Made by a program: the position numbers and the translations under genes. This document shows, in pieces, positions 1 to 5,798 of a stretch of 14,616 nt of DNA. The notes beneath the pieces are model-generated. The model searched no databases. It worked only from the letters and a program-made list of their open reading frames with translations, and was not told the DNA's origin. The first letter of the stretch is position 1; every line of letters starts with the position of its first letter. Location: assembly GCA_046336825.1 (NCBI GenBank), contig JBKDFX010000064.1, forward strand, positions 1 to 14,616, read 5' to 3'. Origin of the DNA: Ga0074139 sp046336825. GTDB lineage: Bacteria; Bdellovibrionota; Bdellovibrionia; Bdellovibrionales; Bdellovibrionaceae.

Positions 1-228
1 GACTACCGAGCTTTTTGGATGAAAAATACGTGGATTGATTTGAGCATCGGATATTTTGATAAAAATCGAATTTTAAAAGAAGTGATTGATATGAAGTCGA
101 CTTCAGAGCTCGAAGTGAGTCCGCCGACCTATCCCAGTCAGCATAAAGCCCAGTACGCCCTTGAAATGACCAAGGGCTGGTTTGAAAAAAATAAGATAAA
201 AATAGGTGATAAATTTGAGTTGGACTAG
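1..228 (+). CDS. DUF192 family protein, C-terminal part (5' end outside window)
   Basis: The frame is open from base 1 and stops at 226-228, giving 75 residues; the first ATG (19) is internal to the domain, so the gene very probably begins upstream of the window. The pattern is that of DUF192: an FWMKNT motif at residues 6-11, a following strand with an aspartate (GYFD), a PPTYP segment, then a YALEM motif and a G-x-K-x-GD end. DUF192 proteins are small, often exported beta-rich proteins of unknown biochemical role; any signal peptide would lie outside the window. There is no clear terminator before the next gene, whose start lies 97 bases further on. The family call is from remembered motif pattern; function is unknown. 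Confidence 0.8.
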   Translation, partial: DYRAFWMKNTWIDLSIGYFDKNRILKEVIDMKSTSELEVSPPTYPSQHKAQYALEMTKGWFEKNKIKIGDKFELD

Positions 229-260
229 ACCCTGGTCTTGAACTGTTTTGCATCACTTTC

Positions 261-273
261 GGAACCATGTTCC
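261..273. repeat. Small palindrome GGAAC-cat-GTTCC
   Basis: Five-base inverted repeat arms (261-265 and 269-273) around a 3-base spacer, lying 53 bases before the start codon of the LysM lipoprotein gene. It could be an operator half-site pair or chance; I see no second copy in the window. Confidence 0.25.
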
Positions 274-325
274 AATGACCAAGATGAAACAGAAGTCTCA
301 TCTTAACCGAATCAAGGAAGATCGC

Positions 326-1660
326 ATGATGAAGAAATTCATACTAGCACTCGCAGCTACCATCACAATGATCAGTTTGTCAGCTTGCACCTCAGGTGGA
401 TCCGGCGATGGAGAAGAAATTGTAGCCGAAGAAGGACTCGAAGGCGCAGAAGAAATCGTAGGTGAAGACGGTGGCGGCAGCGAAGTGTCCCTCGAGGGAG
501 AATTTGGCGAAGAGCCAAATAATCAAACGGCCGACACGACCACATCTCCAGATACGGCTGTCGCAGACACCGCAACGGAAGAAGAGCTCTCCATTGAGTC
601 CTTTAATGAAGGTATTGAAGATTCTCCCCCCGTCGCAGACACAAATGCGGAGCCAGTTCCTGAGCCTACAACTTTAATTGAGCCCGAAGCACCTGCTCCC
701 ACAGCTGGTGGTGAAGAAATTGCGCCTCCAACAAATATGACGGAAGTGGCGCAACAAGAAACTCCTGCAGCTATGACCGATTTAGATCAGCAGCCCAAGC
801 CAGCGGTGCGATCATTGCAAAAAGTAGCAGCAACACCCTGGAAAGTGGGTAAAAGATGGGTCAACGGAATTTATTTTGCCCGTCCCGGGGACTCTCTTTC
901 ATCGATTAGCCAAACTATTTATGGTGACGATCGAACCTCAGAGTTAAAGAAAATCAATCCGACGTATAACAATCGAGATGTTAAGCCAGGCGATAAAGTT
1001 TACTATGCTTCTGTTGTACGTCCCGATGATGCTGAAAAAGTTCTTACATTTTTTGAAGAGAAAAATATTCCACCCAAAATATATACAGCTCAAGAGGGCG
1101 ATAATATTCGTCGAGTTTCCAAAAATCTTTTAGGTTATCCTGAGGCTTGGAAAGAGGTTTGGGCTTATAACCAAGTAGAGTCTAAACAAGATATAGATGC
1201 AGGAACAGAAATCAGATACTGGGATGCCAACATGGCCAGTTCTGCACCGTCCGATCAAGCGCCTTCGCAGCCCATGGCCGATATGGGCGCAACACCTCCC
1301 CCAATGCCTGAGCCTGCTCCCCCAGTCCAAGATACAAACATGGCCAACCAGGACTTTCCCCCACCTCCTGATTTTCCTCCACCCATGGACGGTCAACAAA
1401 CGGCTGAGCTACCTCCGCCGCCCCCGCCTGCCGATATTCCACCACCGCCACCACCACCCATGGACATACCTCCACCACCGCCACCACCAGCTGTTGCAGC
1501 TGTTGAAGACGAAGGAGCTTCGGGCGCAGCCGGAGATGACCAGCTGATCTTAATGGCCGGAGGCGGAGCTGTAGTAGTCGGTTTACTGTTGTTCCTCATT
1601 CGCAGAAAAAGAAAACAGAAGGAACTTGAACAAGCCCTTGGAGAAACCCACGTCGGCTAG
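326..1660 (+). CDS. LysM lipoprotein with polyproline arm and C-terminal membrane helix
   Basis: This 444-residue protein starts at ATG 326 (MMKKF), 5 bases after an AAGGAAG Shine-Dalgarno at 314-320; a TTG at 248 would add 26 residues but would bury the signal peptide. A lipoprotein signal ends in the lipobox LSAC (Cys21, +2 Thr, which would favour outer-membrane sorting by the E. coli rule). Then come an acidic, Glu/Pro/Thr-rich disordered stretch (about 22-175), LysM 1 (about 178-231, YFARPGDSLSSIS), LysM 2 (about 250-299, YTAQEGDNIRRVS), a proline-rich arm (about 300-395) with runs of 6, 7 and 7 prolines, and a hydrophobic helix (about 407-425) followed by RRKRKQK and a 12-residue tail. 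LysM domains bind the glycan of peptidoglycan. Two anchors plus a wall-binding centre suggest a structural envelope protein; no enzyme domain is visible. The seven-proline runs should need EF-P for efficient translation. The exact function is not recognised. Confidence 0.85.
   Translation: MMKKFILALAATITMISLSACTSGGSGDGEEIVAEEGLEGAEEIVGEDGGGSEVSLEGEFGEEPNNQTADTTTSPDTAVADTATEEELSIESFNEGIEDSPPVADTNAEPVPEPTTLIEPEAPAPTAGGEEIAPPTNMTEVAQQETPAAMTDLDQQPKPAVRSLQKVAATPWKVGKRWVNGIYFARPGDSLSSISQTIYGDDRTSELKKINPTYNNRDVKPGDKVYYASVVRPDDAEKVLTFFEEKNIPPKIYTAQEGDNIRRVSKNLLGYPEAWKEVWAYNQVESKQDIDAGTEIRYWDANMASSAPSDQAPSQPMADMGATPPPMPEPAPPVQDTNMANQDFPPPPDFPPPMDGQQTAELPPPPPPADIPPPPPPPMDIPPPPPPPAVAAVEDEGASGAAGDDQLILMAGGGAVVVGLLLFLIRRKRKQKELEQALGETHVG
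1412..1489 (+). repeat. Polyproline-coding tandem repeat
   Basis: Three proline runs of 6, 7 and 7 residues, separated by ADI and MDI, encoded mostly by CCA/CCG/CCT triplets with a repeat unit of about 30 bases (residues 363-388 of the LysM lipoprotein). The near-identical second and third units suggest recent tandem duplication, so length may vary between strains. Confidence 0.75.
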
Positions 1661-1679
1661 TTGAGTCTCAAAAAAATAA

Positions 1680-1710
1680 AAACCCCGCATTAACCGCGGG
1701 GTTTCTTTTT
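1680..1710. terminator. Bidirectional intrinsic terminator
   Basis: A 9-bp stem (1680-1688 with 1696-1704; core AACCCCGC/GCGGGGTT) closes a 7-base loop. A T-rich stretch follows on the plus strand (1702-1710). An A-rich stretch precedes it (1670-1682), giving a long U tract in the minus-strand transcript. It lies between the convergent LysM lipoprotein and PilZ genes and probably ends both transcripts. Confidence 0.85.
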
Positions 1711-1756
1711 GATTTTAATATTTTTTACTTCTTAGAATAAATTAAAAGATGAAAAC

Positions 1757-1815
1757 ATAAGATTCTTTTTTTAAAGGGATCTAAAAAACTTAAGATACTT
1801 TCTTTAGAATCTTAT
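1757..1815 (-). repeat. Long inverted repeat across the PilZ gene 3' end
   Basis: A perfect 10-base inverted repeat (ATAAGATTCT at 1757-1766, AGAATCTTAT at 1806-1815) encloses 39 bases. It spans the PilZ stop codon (1790-1792), so the PilZ mRNA could fold a 3' hairpin here ahead of the terminator. It may be an RNA stability element or chance in A/T-rich sequence. Confidence 0.35.
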
Positions 1816-2152
1816 CAAGAACGCTCTTTTTGTCCGTGCGGCTGCTTTCTACGAAGTAAATAAGATCGTCCACAATTTGCACGTCACGGTTGTTAGCGGG
1901 TTGAAACTTAACTCCGCAACCAGCAGAATTGGTCCAAACAACGAGGGCATGAATTTTACGTACGCGACCACTGACTTCAAAGGTGAGTTGCAACTTGTCG
2001 TTATTTTTCAGGCCGTGGCTTTTAAATTCAAGGAAAGCTCCTGAAATACTTATATTTCTAAGAACGCCGGTCGCTTCGCCACGGGCATAGCTTTTTCTGA
2101 AGCTAACAGCTAATGCAAGTGGTGTTCGGGGGGCCGGTACCTTGGATTCCAC
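1790..2152 (-). CDS. Single-domain PilZ protein, RxxxR motif incomplete
   Basis: 120 residues on the minus strand from a GTG start (2152-2150), with an AAGGAG Shine-Dalgarno at 2164-2159, 6 bases away. PilZ domains bind cyclic di-GMP through an N-terminal RxxxR and a later (D/N)xSxxG. Here the second motif is intact (N33-I-S35-I-S-G38, then AFLEF), and the barrel continues through LQLTFEV and the VVWTN...GCGVKF strands (about 50-87). At the place expected for RxxxR the sequence is R9-TPL-A13, so the second arginine is missing; R19-KSYA-R24 has the wrong spacing. It may therefore bind the nucleotide weakly or not at all and act as a protein-interaction PilZ. A basic tail (KKSVLDKILKKVS) closes it. 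It is transcribed alone, divergently from rho and convergently with the LysM gene. The domain call is secure; nucleotide binding is not. Confidence 0.85.
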   Translation of the reverse strand: MESKVPAPRTPLALAVSFRKSYARGEATGVLRNISISGAFLEFKSHGLKNNDKLQLTFEVSGRVRKIHALVVWTNSAGCGVKFQPANNRDVQIVDDLIYFVESSRTDKKSVLDKILKKVS

Positions 2153-2257
2153 GCGAGTCTCCTTATATGTTAAATGAGGTCCTAATTTAGTTTCGGAATG
2201 TGTCTAAGAAATGTTGAGTCCAGGTAATATTTTAAGCAGGATAGAAATGCTGTTGAC

Positions 2258-2380
2258 TTGCCGATAGGATTATTAGAACTTAGCCGCAAGCCAGATCCTT
2301 CTAGTTTATATGCGATCCTGGCAAAGAAATCAGAATTAACCCTAAATCAAACACAAATAATAAAACTTATAAGCTACTAA
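2258..2380 (+). CDS. Possible 40-codon leader ORF before rho
   Basis: A TTG-started frame of 40 codons ends at TAA 2378-2380, 53 bases before the rho start. Its product (begins LPIGLLELSRKPDPSS, ends IIKLISY) has the mix of residues of a small helical protein rather than the Lys/Asn/Ile bias of random A-rich DNA. There is no convincing Shine-Dalgarno; the nearest purine run (AGCAGGAT) is about 16 bases upstream. The frame remains open back to 2228 without an ATG. It could be a rho leader peptide (E. coli rho has one, rhoL), a decayed gene end, or chance. I do not recognise it. Confidence 0.2.
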   Translation: MPIGLLELSRKPDPSSLYAILAKKSELTLNQTQIIKLISY

Positions 2381-2422
2381 AAACACTAGAAATTCATAAA
2401 ACAAAAAATAAAATAAAAACCC

Positions 2423-2427
2423 AGGAG
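2423..2427 (+). promoter_or_regulatory. Shine-Dalgarno fixing the TTG start of rho
   Basis: AGGAG lies 6 bases before TTG 2434. An ATG at 2430 is only 2 bases from it and opens a 10-codon frame that is out of phase with rho, so TTG is the better start. The short ATG frame overlaps the rho start and would compete for ribosomes if used. Confidence 0.7.
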
Positions 2428-2433
2428 TAATGA

Positions 2434-4290
2434 TTGTCGGATTCAAAAAGCTCGCCAGTTGAAGTTGTCAAAAAACGAGGATCTCGAACAAAGTCAGCAG
2501 CCTCACAAGAAGGAGCAGCCAATTCTAGTCCAGGTAATGAAGCCAAAGTAGAGACCAAAGCTGAAAACAAATCTGAAATCAAAGCAGAGACTAAAGTTGA
2601 GTCCAGCGCACCATCAACGCCACCTGCCACGGGAAATGAAAAACAAATAGTGCCACCGCCGCAAGAAAATCAACCTGTAGCATCTCAAGAATCCGCTCCC
2701 GCTACCGCGCCGAACCCTCAGACCAGCGGTGGTGCACCTCAAGTACAACAGCAACAATCGGGACAACAACCTCAGGGCCAACAAAATCGGCATCAGCACA
2801 ATCCCCATCGCCGATTTGATAAAAACAGACATTTCCATAAAAACGACAGAAATGACCGCAATGATCGCGGCGATCGAAACCAGCATCGTGGAAATCGGGA
2901 CAACTTTCGAGATCGACGTGGTGGAGTCAATCCTTACCAAAATGATGTGGGTGATGAACCACCAGAAATGGGAGCTGTTGACACTTCAGTTGACGTGGAC
3001 TTGAGCGATATTCAACTCACCGATGAAGAAAAAACATGGCTCAGTTCTAAGGATTTAAAAGCTAAAAACATACAAGAGCTGACAGGTTTAGCTTCCAAAA
3101 TGAAAATTGAAAATGCAGCTGGCCTTCGACGGCAAGACATGATTTTCGAAATTCTAAAGCGAGCGGCCAAGCTCAACGTGGATATTTTTGGCGCTGGTGT
3201 TCTAGAAATTTTACCTGATGGTTATGGATTTTTAAGATCCCCTGATTACAACTATGCGCCAGGACCTGATGATATTTATGTGTCGCCTTCGCAGATCAGA
3301 AGATTTGGATTAAGAACAGGTGATACTGTTACAGGTACAGTTCGTCCTCCTAAAGAAGGCGAAAGATATTTTGCCCTTCTCAAGGTTGATACTCTCAATT
3401 TTGAAACTACGGAACAAAGTAAAGATAAGATTTTATTTGATAACCTCACGCCGCTTTATCCGCAAAAGCGACTCAAGCTTGAGCATAACCCTTCTGAATA
3501 CACCACTCGAATCGTGGATTTGATGGCTCCCATTGGAAAAGGTCAGCGCGCCCTTATTGTCGCGCCTCCTCGCACGGGCAAAACGGTTCTGATGCAAAAT
3601 ATCGCCAATGCCATCACGGCCAATCACCCCGAAGTGAAACTCATTGTTCTGTTAATTGATGAGCGCCCCGAGGAAGTGACGGACATGCAAAGAACAGTAA
3701 AGGGTGAAGTTGTTTCATCCACTTTCGATGAACCGCCCACACGTCACGTTCAAGTGGCTGAAATGGTCATTGAAAAAGCAAAACGCCTTGTTGAGCACAA
3801 GCACGATGTGGTGATTCTTTTGGATTCCATTACTCGTCTGGCTCGTGCTTACAACACAGTGGTTCCCACCTCTGGAAAAGTACTTTCAGGTGGTGTTGAT
3901 GCTAACGCGTTACCTAAACCAAAACGATTTTTCGGAGCCGCCCGAAATATTGAAGAGGGTGGATCTTTAACCATTATTGCAACGGCCCTTATCGACACAG
4001 GGTCGCGGATGGACGAAGTTATTTTCGAAGAATTTAAAGGAACTGGTAACTGCGAAATCCATCTTGATAGAAAACTTATGGAAAAACGCATTTTCCCATG
4101 CATGGACATCAATAAGTCAGGCACAAGAAAAGAAGATTTGCTTGTCGATAAAACAGATCTCAACCGTCTATGGATCTTGAGAAAAGTTCTAGCCCCCATG
4201 AATGTGGTGGATGCCATGGAATTTTTAATGGATAAAGTGGGTCAAACAAAGACCAACGGAGACTTTTTAAAGGCGATGAGCGGGAACTAA
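2434..4290 (+). CDS. rho: Transcription termination factor Rho with long disordered N-terminal extension
   Basis: A hexameric RNA-dependent ATPase that pulls nascent RNA from RNA polymerase. It has 618 residues, against 419 in E. coli; the extra length is an N-terminal extension (about 1-190). That extension has Lys/Glu repeats (about 38-57), a Gln/Pro stretch, and an Arg/Asn/Asp/His-rich basic block (about 122-165) with repeated RND units. The conserved body follows: Rho N-terminal helical domain (about 205-247), cold-shock-like RNA-binding fold (about 252-325, with DGYGFLRSP), Walker A APPRTGKT (377-384), Walker B VVILLD (459-464), then the Q-loop region SGKVLSGGVDANALPKPKRF and the R-loop region with IDTGSRMDEVIFEEFKGTGN. 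All catalytic motifs look intact. The start is TTG with a good Shine-Dalgarno. It appears monocistronic, with a hairpin and a new promoter candidate before rpmE. The body call is certain; the role of the extension is inferred. Confidence 0.98.
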   Translation: MSDSKSSPVEVVKKRGSRTKSAASQEGAANSSPGNEAKVETKAENKSEIKAETKVESSAPSTPPATGNEKQIVPPPQENQPVASQESAPATAPNPQTSGGAPQVQQQQSGQQPQGQQNRHQHNPHRRFDKNRHFHKNDRNDRNDRGDRNQHRGNRDNFRDRRGGVNPYQNDVGDEPPEMGAVDTSVDVDLSDIQLTDEEKTWLSSKDLKAKNIQELTGLASKMKIENAAGLRRQDMIFEILKRAAKLNVDIFGAGVLEILPDGYGFLRSPDYNYAPGPDDIYVSPSQIRRFGLRTGDTVTGTVRPPKEGERYFALLKVDTLNFETTEQSKDKILFDNLTPLYPQKRLKLEHNPSEYTTRIVDLMAPIGKGQRALIVAPPRTGKTVLMQNIANAITANHPEVKLIVLLIDERPEEVTDMQRTVKGEVVSSTFDEPPTRHVQVAEMVIEKAKRLVEHKHDVVILLDSITRLARAYNTVVPTSGKVLSGGVDANALPKPKRFFGAARNIEEGGSLTIIATALIDTGSRMDEVIFEEFKGTGNCEIHLDRKLMEKRIFPCMDINKSGTRKEDLLVDKTDLNRLWILRKVLAPMNVVDAMEFLMDKVGQTKTNGDFLKAMSGN

Positions 4291-4303
4291 ATATATAAAA
4301 ACA

Positions 4304-4335
4304 TTGAGAATTATCGTTTTTCAGATAGTTCTCGA
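4304..4335 (+). repeat. Hairpin between rho and rpmE
   Basis: A 10-bp stem (4306-4315 with 4324-4333, one G-T wobble) closes an 8-base loop and can extend by two weak pairs. No T tract follows on the plus strand, so it is not a standard intrinsic terminator for rho. The minus-strand copy is followed by a short T run. It overlaps the -35 box proposed for rpmE, so it might instead protect the rho mRNA 3' end. Confidence 0.5.
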
Positions 4336-4362
4336 CAGCGTGCTTCTTGATTGGTATACAAT
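4332..4362 (+). promoter_or_regulatory. Candidate promoter of rpmE
   Basis: TCGACA (4332-4337) and TATACA (4355-4360, within TATACAAT) are separated by 17 bases, matching sigma-70-type boxes at 5/6 and 4/6 positions. A start near 4367-4369 would give a leader of about 27 bases carrying the AAGGA Shine-Dalgarno. Confidence 0.5.
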
Positions 4363-4394
4363 GCCGTTTCATTTAGCAATTTAAGGAAAAGACT

Positions 4395-4640
4395 ATGAAA
4401 GATAAAATTCATCCAAAAGTAAGTAAGGTCGTTTTTAAAGACATTTCTTGTGATTTCGCGTTTTTAGGCGAAAGCACAATTGAATCAAAAGAAACCATGA
4501 AATGGGAAGACGGCAACACCTATCCCGTTGTAAAAGTGGAAATTTCATCTGCTTCACACCCTTTCTTCACTGGTAAGCAGCGTGTGATGGATATGGAAGG
4601 CCGTATCGATCGCTTCAAAAAGAAATACGCAAAGAAATAA
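4395..4640 (+). CDS. rpmE2: 50S ribosomal protein L31, type B (zinc-independent)
   Basis: 81 residues, the usual length for type B L31. Recognisable landmarks are MKDKIHPK at the start, VVFKDIS (about 12-18), the segment YPVVKVEISSASHPFFTGKQ (about 43-62), and the basic end RFKKKYAKK. Type A L31 carries four zinc-binding cysteines. Here there is a single cysteine (about residue 19) and no CxxC, so it is the zinc-free paralogue that zinc-starved bacteria use in place of the zinc form. No second L31 gene is seen in the window. AAGGA at 4383-4387, 7 bases from the ATG, is the Shine-Dalgarno. It seems to be its own short transcript: promoter candidate just upstream, strong terminator just downstream. 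L31 beside rho and prfA is a common bacterial arrangement. Confidence 0.95.
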   Translation: MKDKIHPKVSKVVFKDISCDFAFLGESTIESKETMKWEDGNTYPVVKVEISSASHPFFTGKQRVMDMEGRIDRFKKKYAKK

Positions 4641-4678
4641 GTCCTTCGAACTAAGGACCCTCAGCGATATTCAGCAAG

Positions 4679-4710
4679 AAAATGCGGCGACAACGCCGCA
4701 TTTTTATTTT
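4679..4710 (+). terminator. Strong intrinsic terminator of rpmE
   Basis: The perfect stem AATGCGGCG (4681-4689) / CGCCGCATT (4694-4702), extended by two A-T pairs, encloses an ACAA loop and is followed by TTTTTATTTT. A smaller hairpin (4641-4646 with 4653-4658) precedes it directly after the rpmE stop. The terminator ends only about 13 bases before the prfA ATG. Confidence 0.9.
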
Positions 4711-4715
4711 ATTCT
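4687..4715 (+). promoter_or_regulatory. Candidate promoter of the prfA operon, inside the rpmE terminator
   Basis: GCGACA (4687-4692, 4/6 to TTGACA) and TATTCT (4710-4715, 4/6 to TATAAT) are separated by exactly 17 bases. The predicted start is 4722-4725, on or next to the prfA ATG, which has no Shine-Dalgarno. The -35 box lies in the terminator stem and loop. The boxes are weak, but the geometry is right and there is little room for any other promoter between terminator and gene. Confidence 0.4.
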
Positions 4716-4724
4716 CATCACCGA

Positions 4725-5798
4725 ATGTTTTCAAAATTAGAAGAAGTCGAAAATCGCTATGAACAAGTGCAAATGCTTTTGCAAAGGCCTGATATTGCCT
4801 CTGATCAAAAGCAGTACCGTCAACTCATGAAGGAGTTGGCCAACCTGGATAAAATTGTCACTGTTTATCGTGACTTTCGCAAAAAAACTCAAACAGTTGA
4901 AAGTAATAAAAAGCTTTTAGGAACTGAAAGCGATTCCGAGATGAAAGATCTTCTCAAAGAAGAAATCAAAGAAATCGAATCAGCTCTTCCTGAAATTGAA
5001 ATGCACTTAAAGCTTCTTTTAATTCCAAAAGATCCTAATGACGACAAAAATATTATCCTCGAAATTCGTGCTGGTGCTGGTGGGGATGAAGCTTCGCTTT
5101 TTGCTGAAGAACTCTTCCGCGGATATTCATACTATGCTGGCACTCAAGGCTGGAGAGTTGAGCTACTATCTTTTTCGGAAGGAAATGTAGGCGGGGCTAA
5201 AGAAATTATCGCAAGTATCACGGGCGACAGTGTTTATTCCAAATTGAAATACGAATCTGGAGTCCATCGAGTTCAGCGCGTACCTAAAACAGAAGCTCAA
5301 GGGCGGATTCACACCTCCACTGTCACGGTGGCGATCATTCCTGAAGTTGAAGAGCAAGAAGTTAAAATTAACATGAACGAACTCCGCATTGAAACCATGC
5401 GAGCCAGCGGTGCGGGAGGACAGTCCGTTAATAAAACAGAATCCGCAGTGCGTGTCGTGCATCTTCCAACGGGTTTAGAGGTGCGCTGCCAAGAAGGTAA
5501 AGCGCAAAGTGCCAACCGAGAACGAGCCCTTCAGATTCTTTATGCAAAACTAAAACAGATTGAAGAAGATAAAACCCGCAAAGAAGCCTCTGATGTCAGG
5601 TTAGAACAAATTGGAACGGGTGATCGATCTGAACGAATTCGAACCTATAATTTTCCTCAAAGCCGAATTACAGATCATCGAATTGGCTTAACAACCCATC
5701 AAATTGACACCGTGATGAAGGGTGGATTTGAAAACTTAATCGATCCTCTTATGGCCCATTATCAGGCTGAAGCTCTTAAGCAGCAGAGCCAGTCATGA
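4725..5798 (+). CDS. prfA: Peptide chain release factor 1
   Basis: RF1 reads UAA and UAG in the ribosomal A site and triggers release of the finished protein. 357 residues, near the E. coli 360. The N-terminal helical domain (about 1-105) is followed by the conserved IILEIRAGAGGDEASLFAEE (about 107-126). The stop-codon recognition tripeptide is P187-K188-T189 within RVPKTEAQGR: the P-x-T form typical of RF1, not the SPF of RF2; E. coli has PAT at this place. The catalytic GGQ is at 231-233 in SGAGGQSVNKTES. Its GGQ glutamine is the target of PrmC, encoded next with a 4-base ATGA overlap (5795-5798), so translation is likely coupled. No Shine-Dalgarno precedes ATG 4725, hinting at a leaderless mRNA. 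First gene of the five-gene operon. Confidence 0.98.
   Translation: MFSKLEEVENRYEQVQMLLQRPDIASDQKQYRQLMKELANLDKIVTVYRDFRKKTQTVESNKKLLGTESDSEMKDLLKEEIKEIESALPEIEMHLKLLLIPKDPNDDKNIILEIRAGAGGDEASLFAEELFRGYSYYAGTQGWRVELLSFSEGNVGGAKEIIASITGDSVYSKLKYESGVHRVQRVPKTEAQGRIHTSTVTVAIIPEVEEQEVKINMNELRIETMRASGAGGQSVNKTESAVRVVHLPTGLEVRCQEGKAQSANRERALQILYAKLKQIEEDKTRKEASDVRLEQIGTGDRSERIRTYNFPQSRITDHRIGLTTHQIDTVMKGGFENLIDPLMAHYQAEALKQQSQS

Larger units (their letters stand above)
2165..2433. other. Divergent intergenic region: rho leader and PilZ promoter region
   Basis: 269 bases without a confirmed gene. The half near rho is very A-rich and poor in G (2320-2420), a composition that suits Rho-type loading in the leader and would fit Rho autoregulation, which is known in other bacteria; this is inference. 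A TTGACT box lies at 2253-2258, with only weak -10 candidates after it (TAGAAC at 2274-2279, spacer 15). I find no intrinsic terminator hairpin. A short open frame (2258-2380) is listed separately. Confidence 0.5.

Noticed and set aside
248..325. TTG start at 248 for the LysM lipoprotein
   Set aside because: It would place 26 polar residues before the signal peptide; ATG 326 has a good Shine-Dalgarno and starts directly with the basic n-region.
1412..1489. Polyproline runs as ligand for the GYF domain of the downstream TPR protein
   Set aside because: Topology conflicts: the polyproline arm follows an export signal and should be periplasmic, while the GYF domain precedes the membrane helix and should be cytoplasmic.
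1197..1599. Several long open frames on both strands over the proline-rich part of the LysM gene
   Set aside because: They arise from the repetitive CCN codons read in other frames; products are low-complexity Gly/Val/His/Arg strings without ribosome-binding sites.
2809..2926. Tandem RND-type repeats as a CRISPR or DNA-level repeat array
   Set aside because: Units are short, imperfect and in frame; they are explained by the coding of the basic Rho extension.
2394..2940. Minus-strand and +frame open frames of 78-108 residues over the rho extension
   Set aside because: Shadows of the repetitive rho 5' coding region; low-complexity products, and the real frame is unambiguous downstream.
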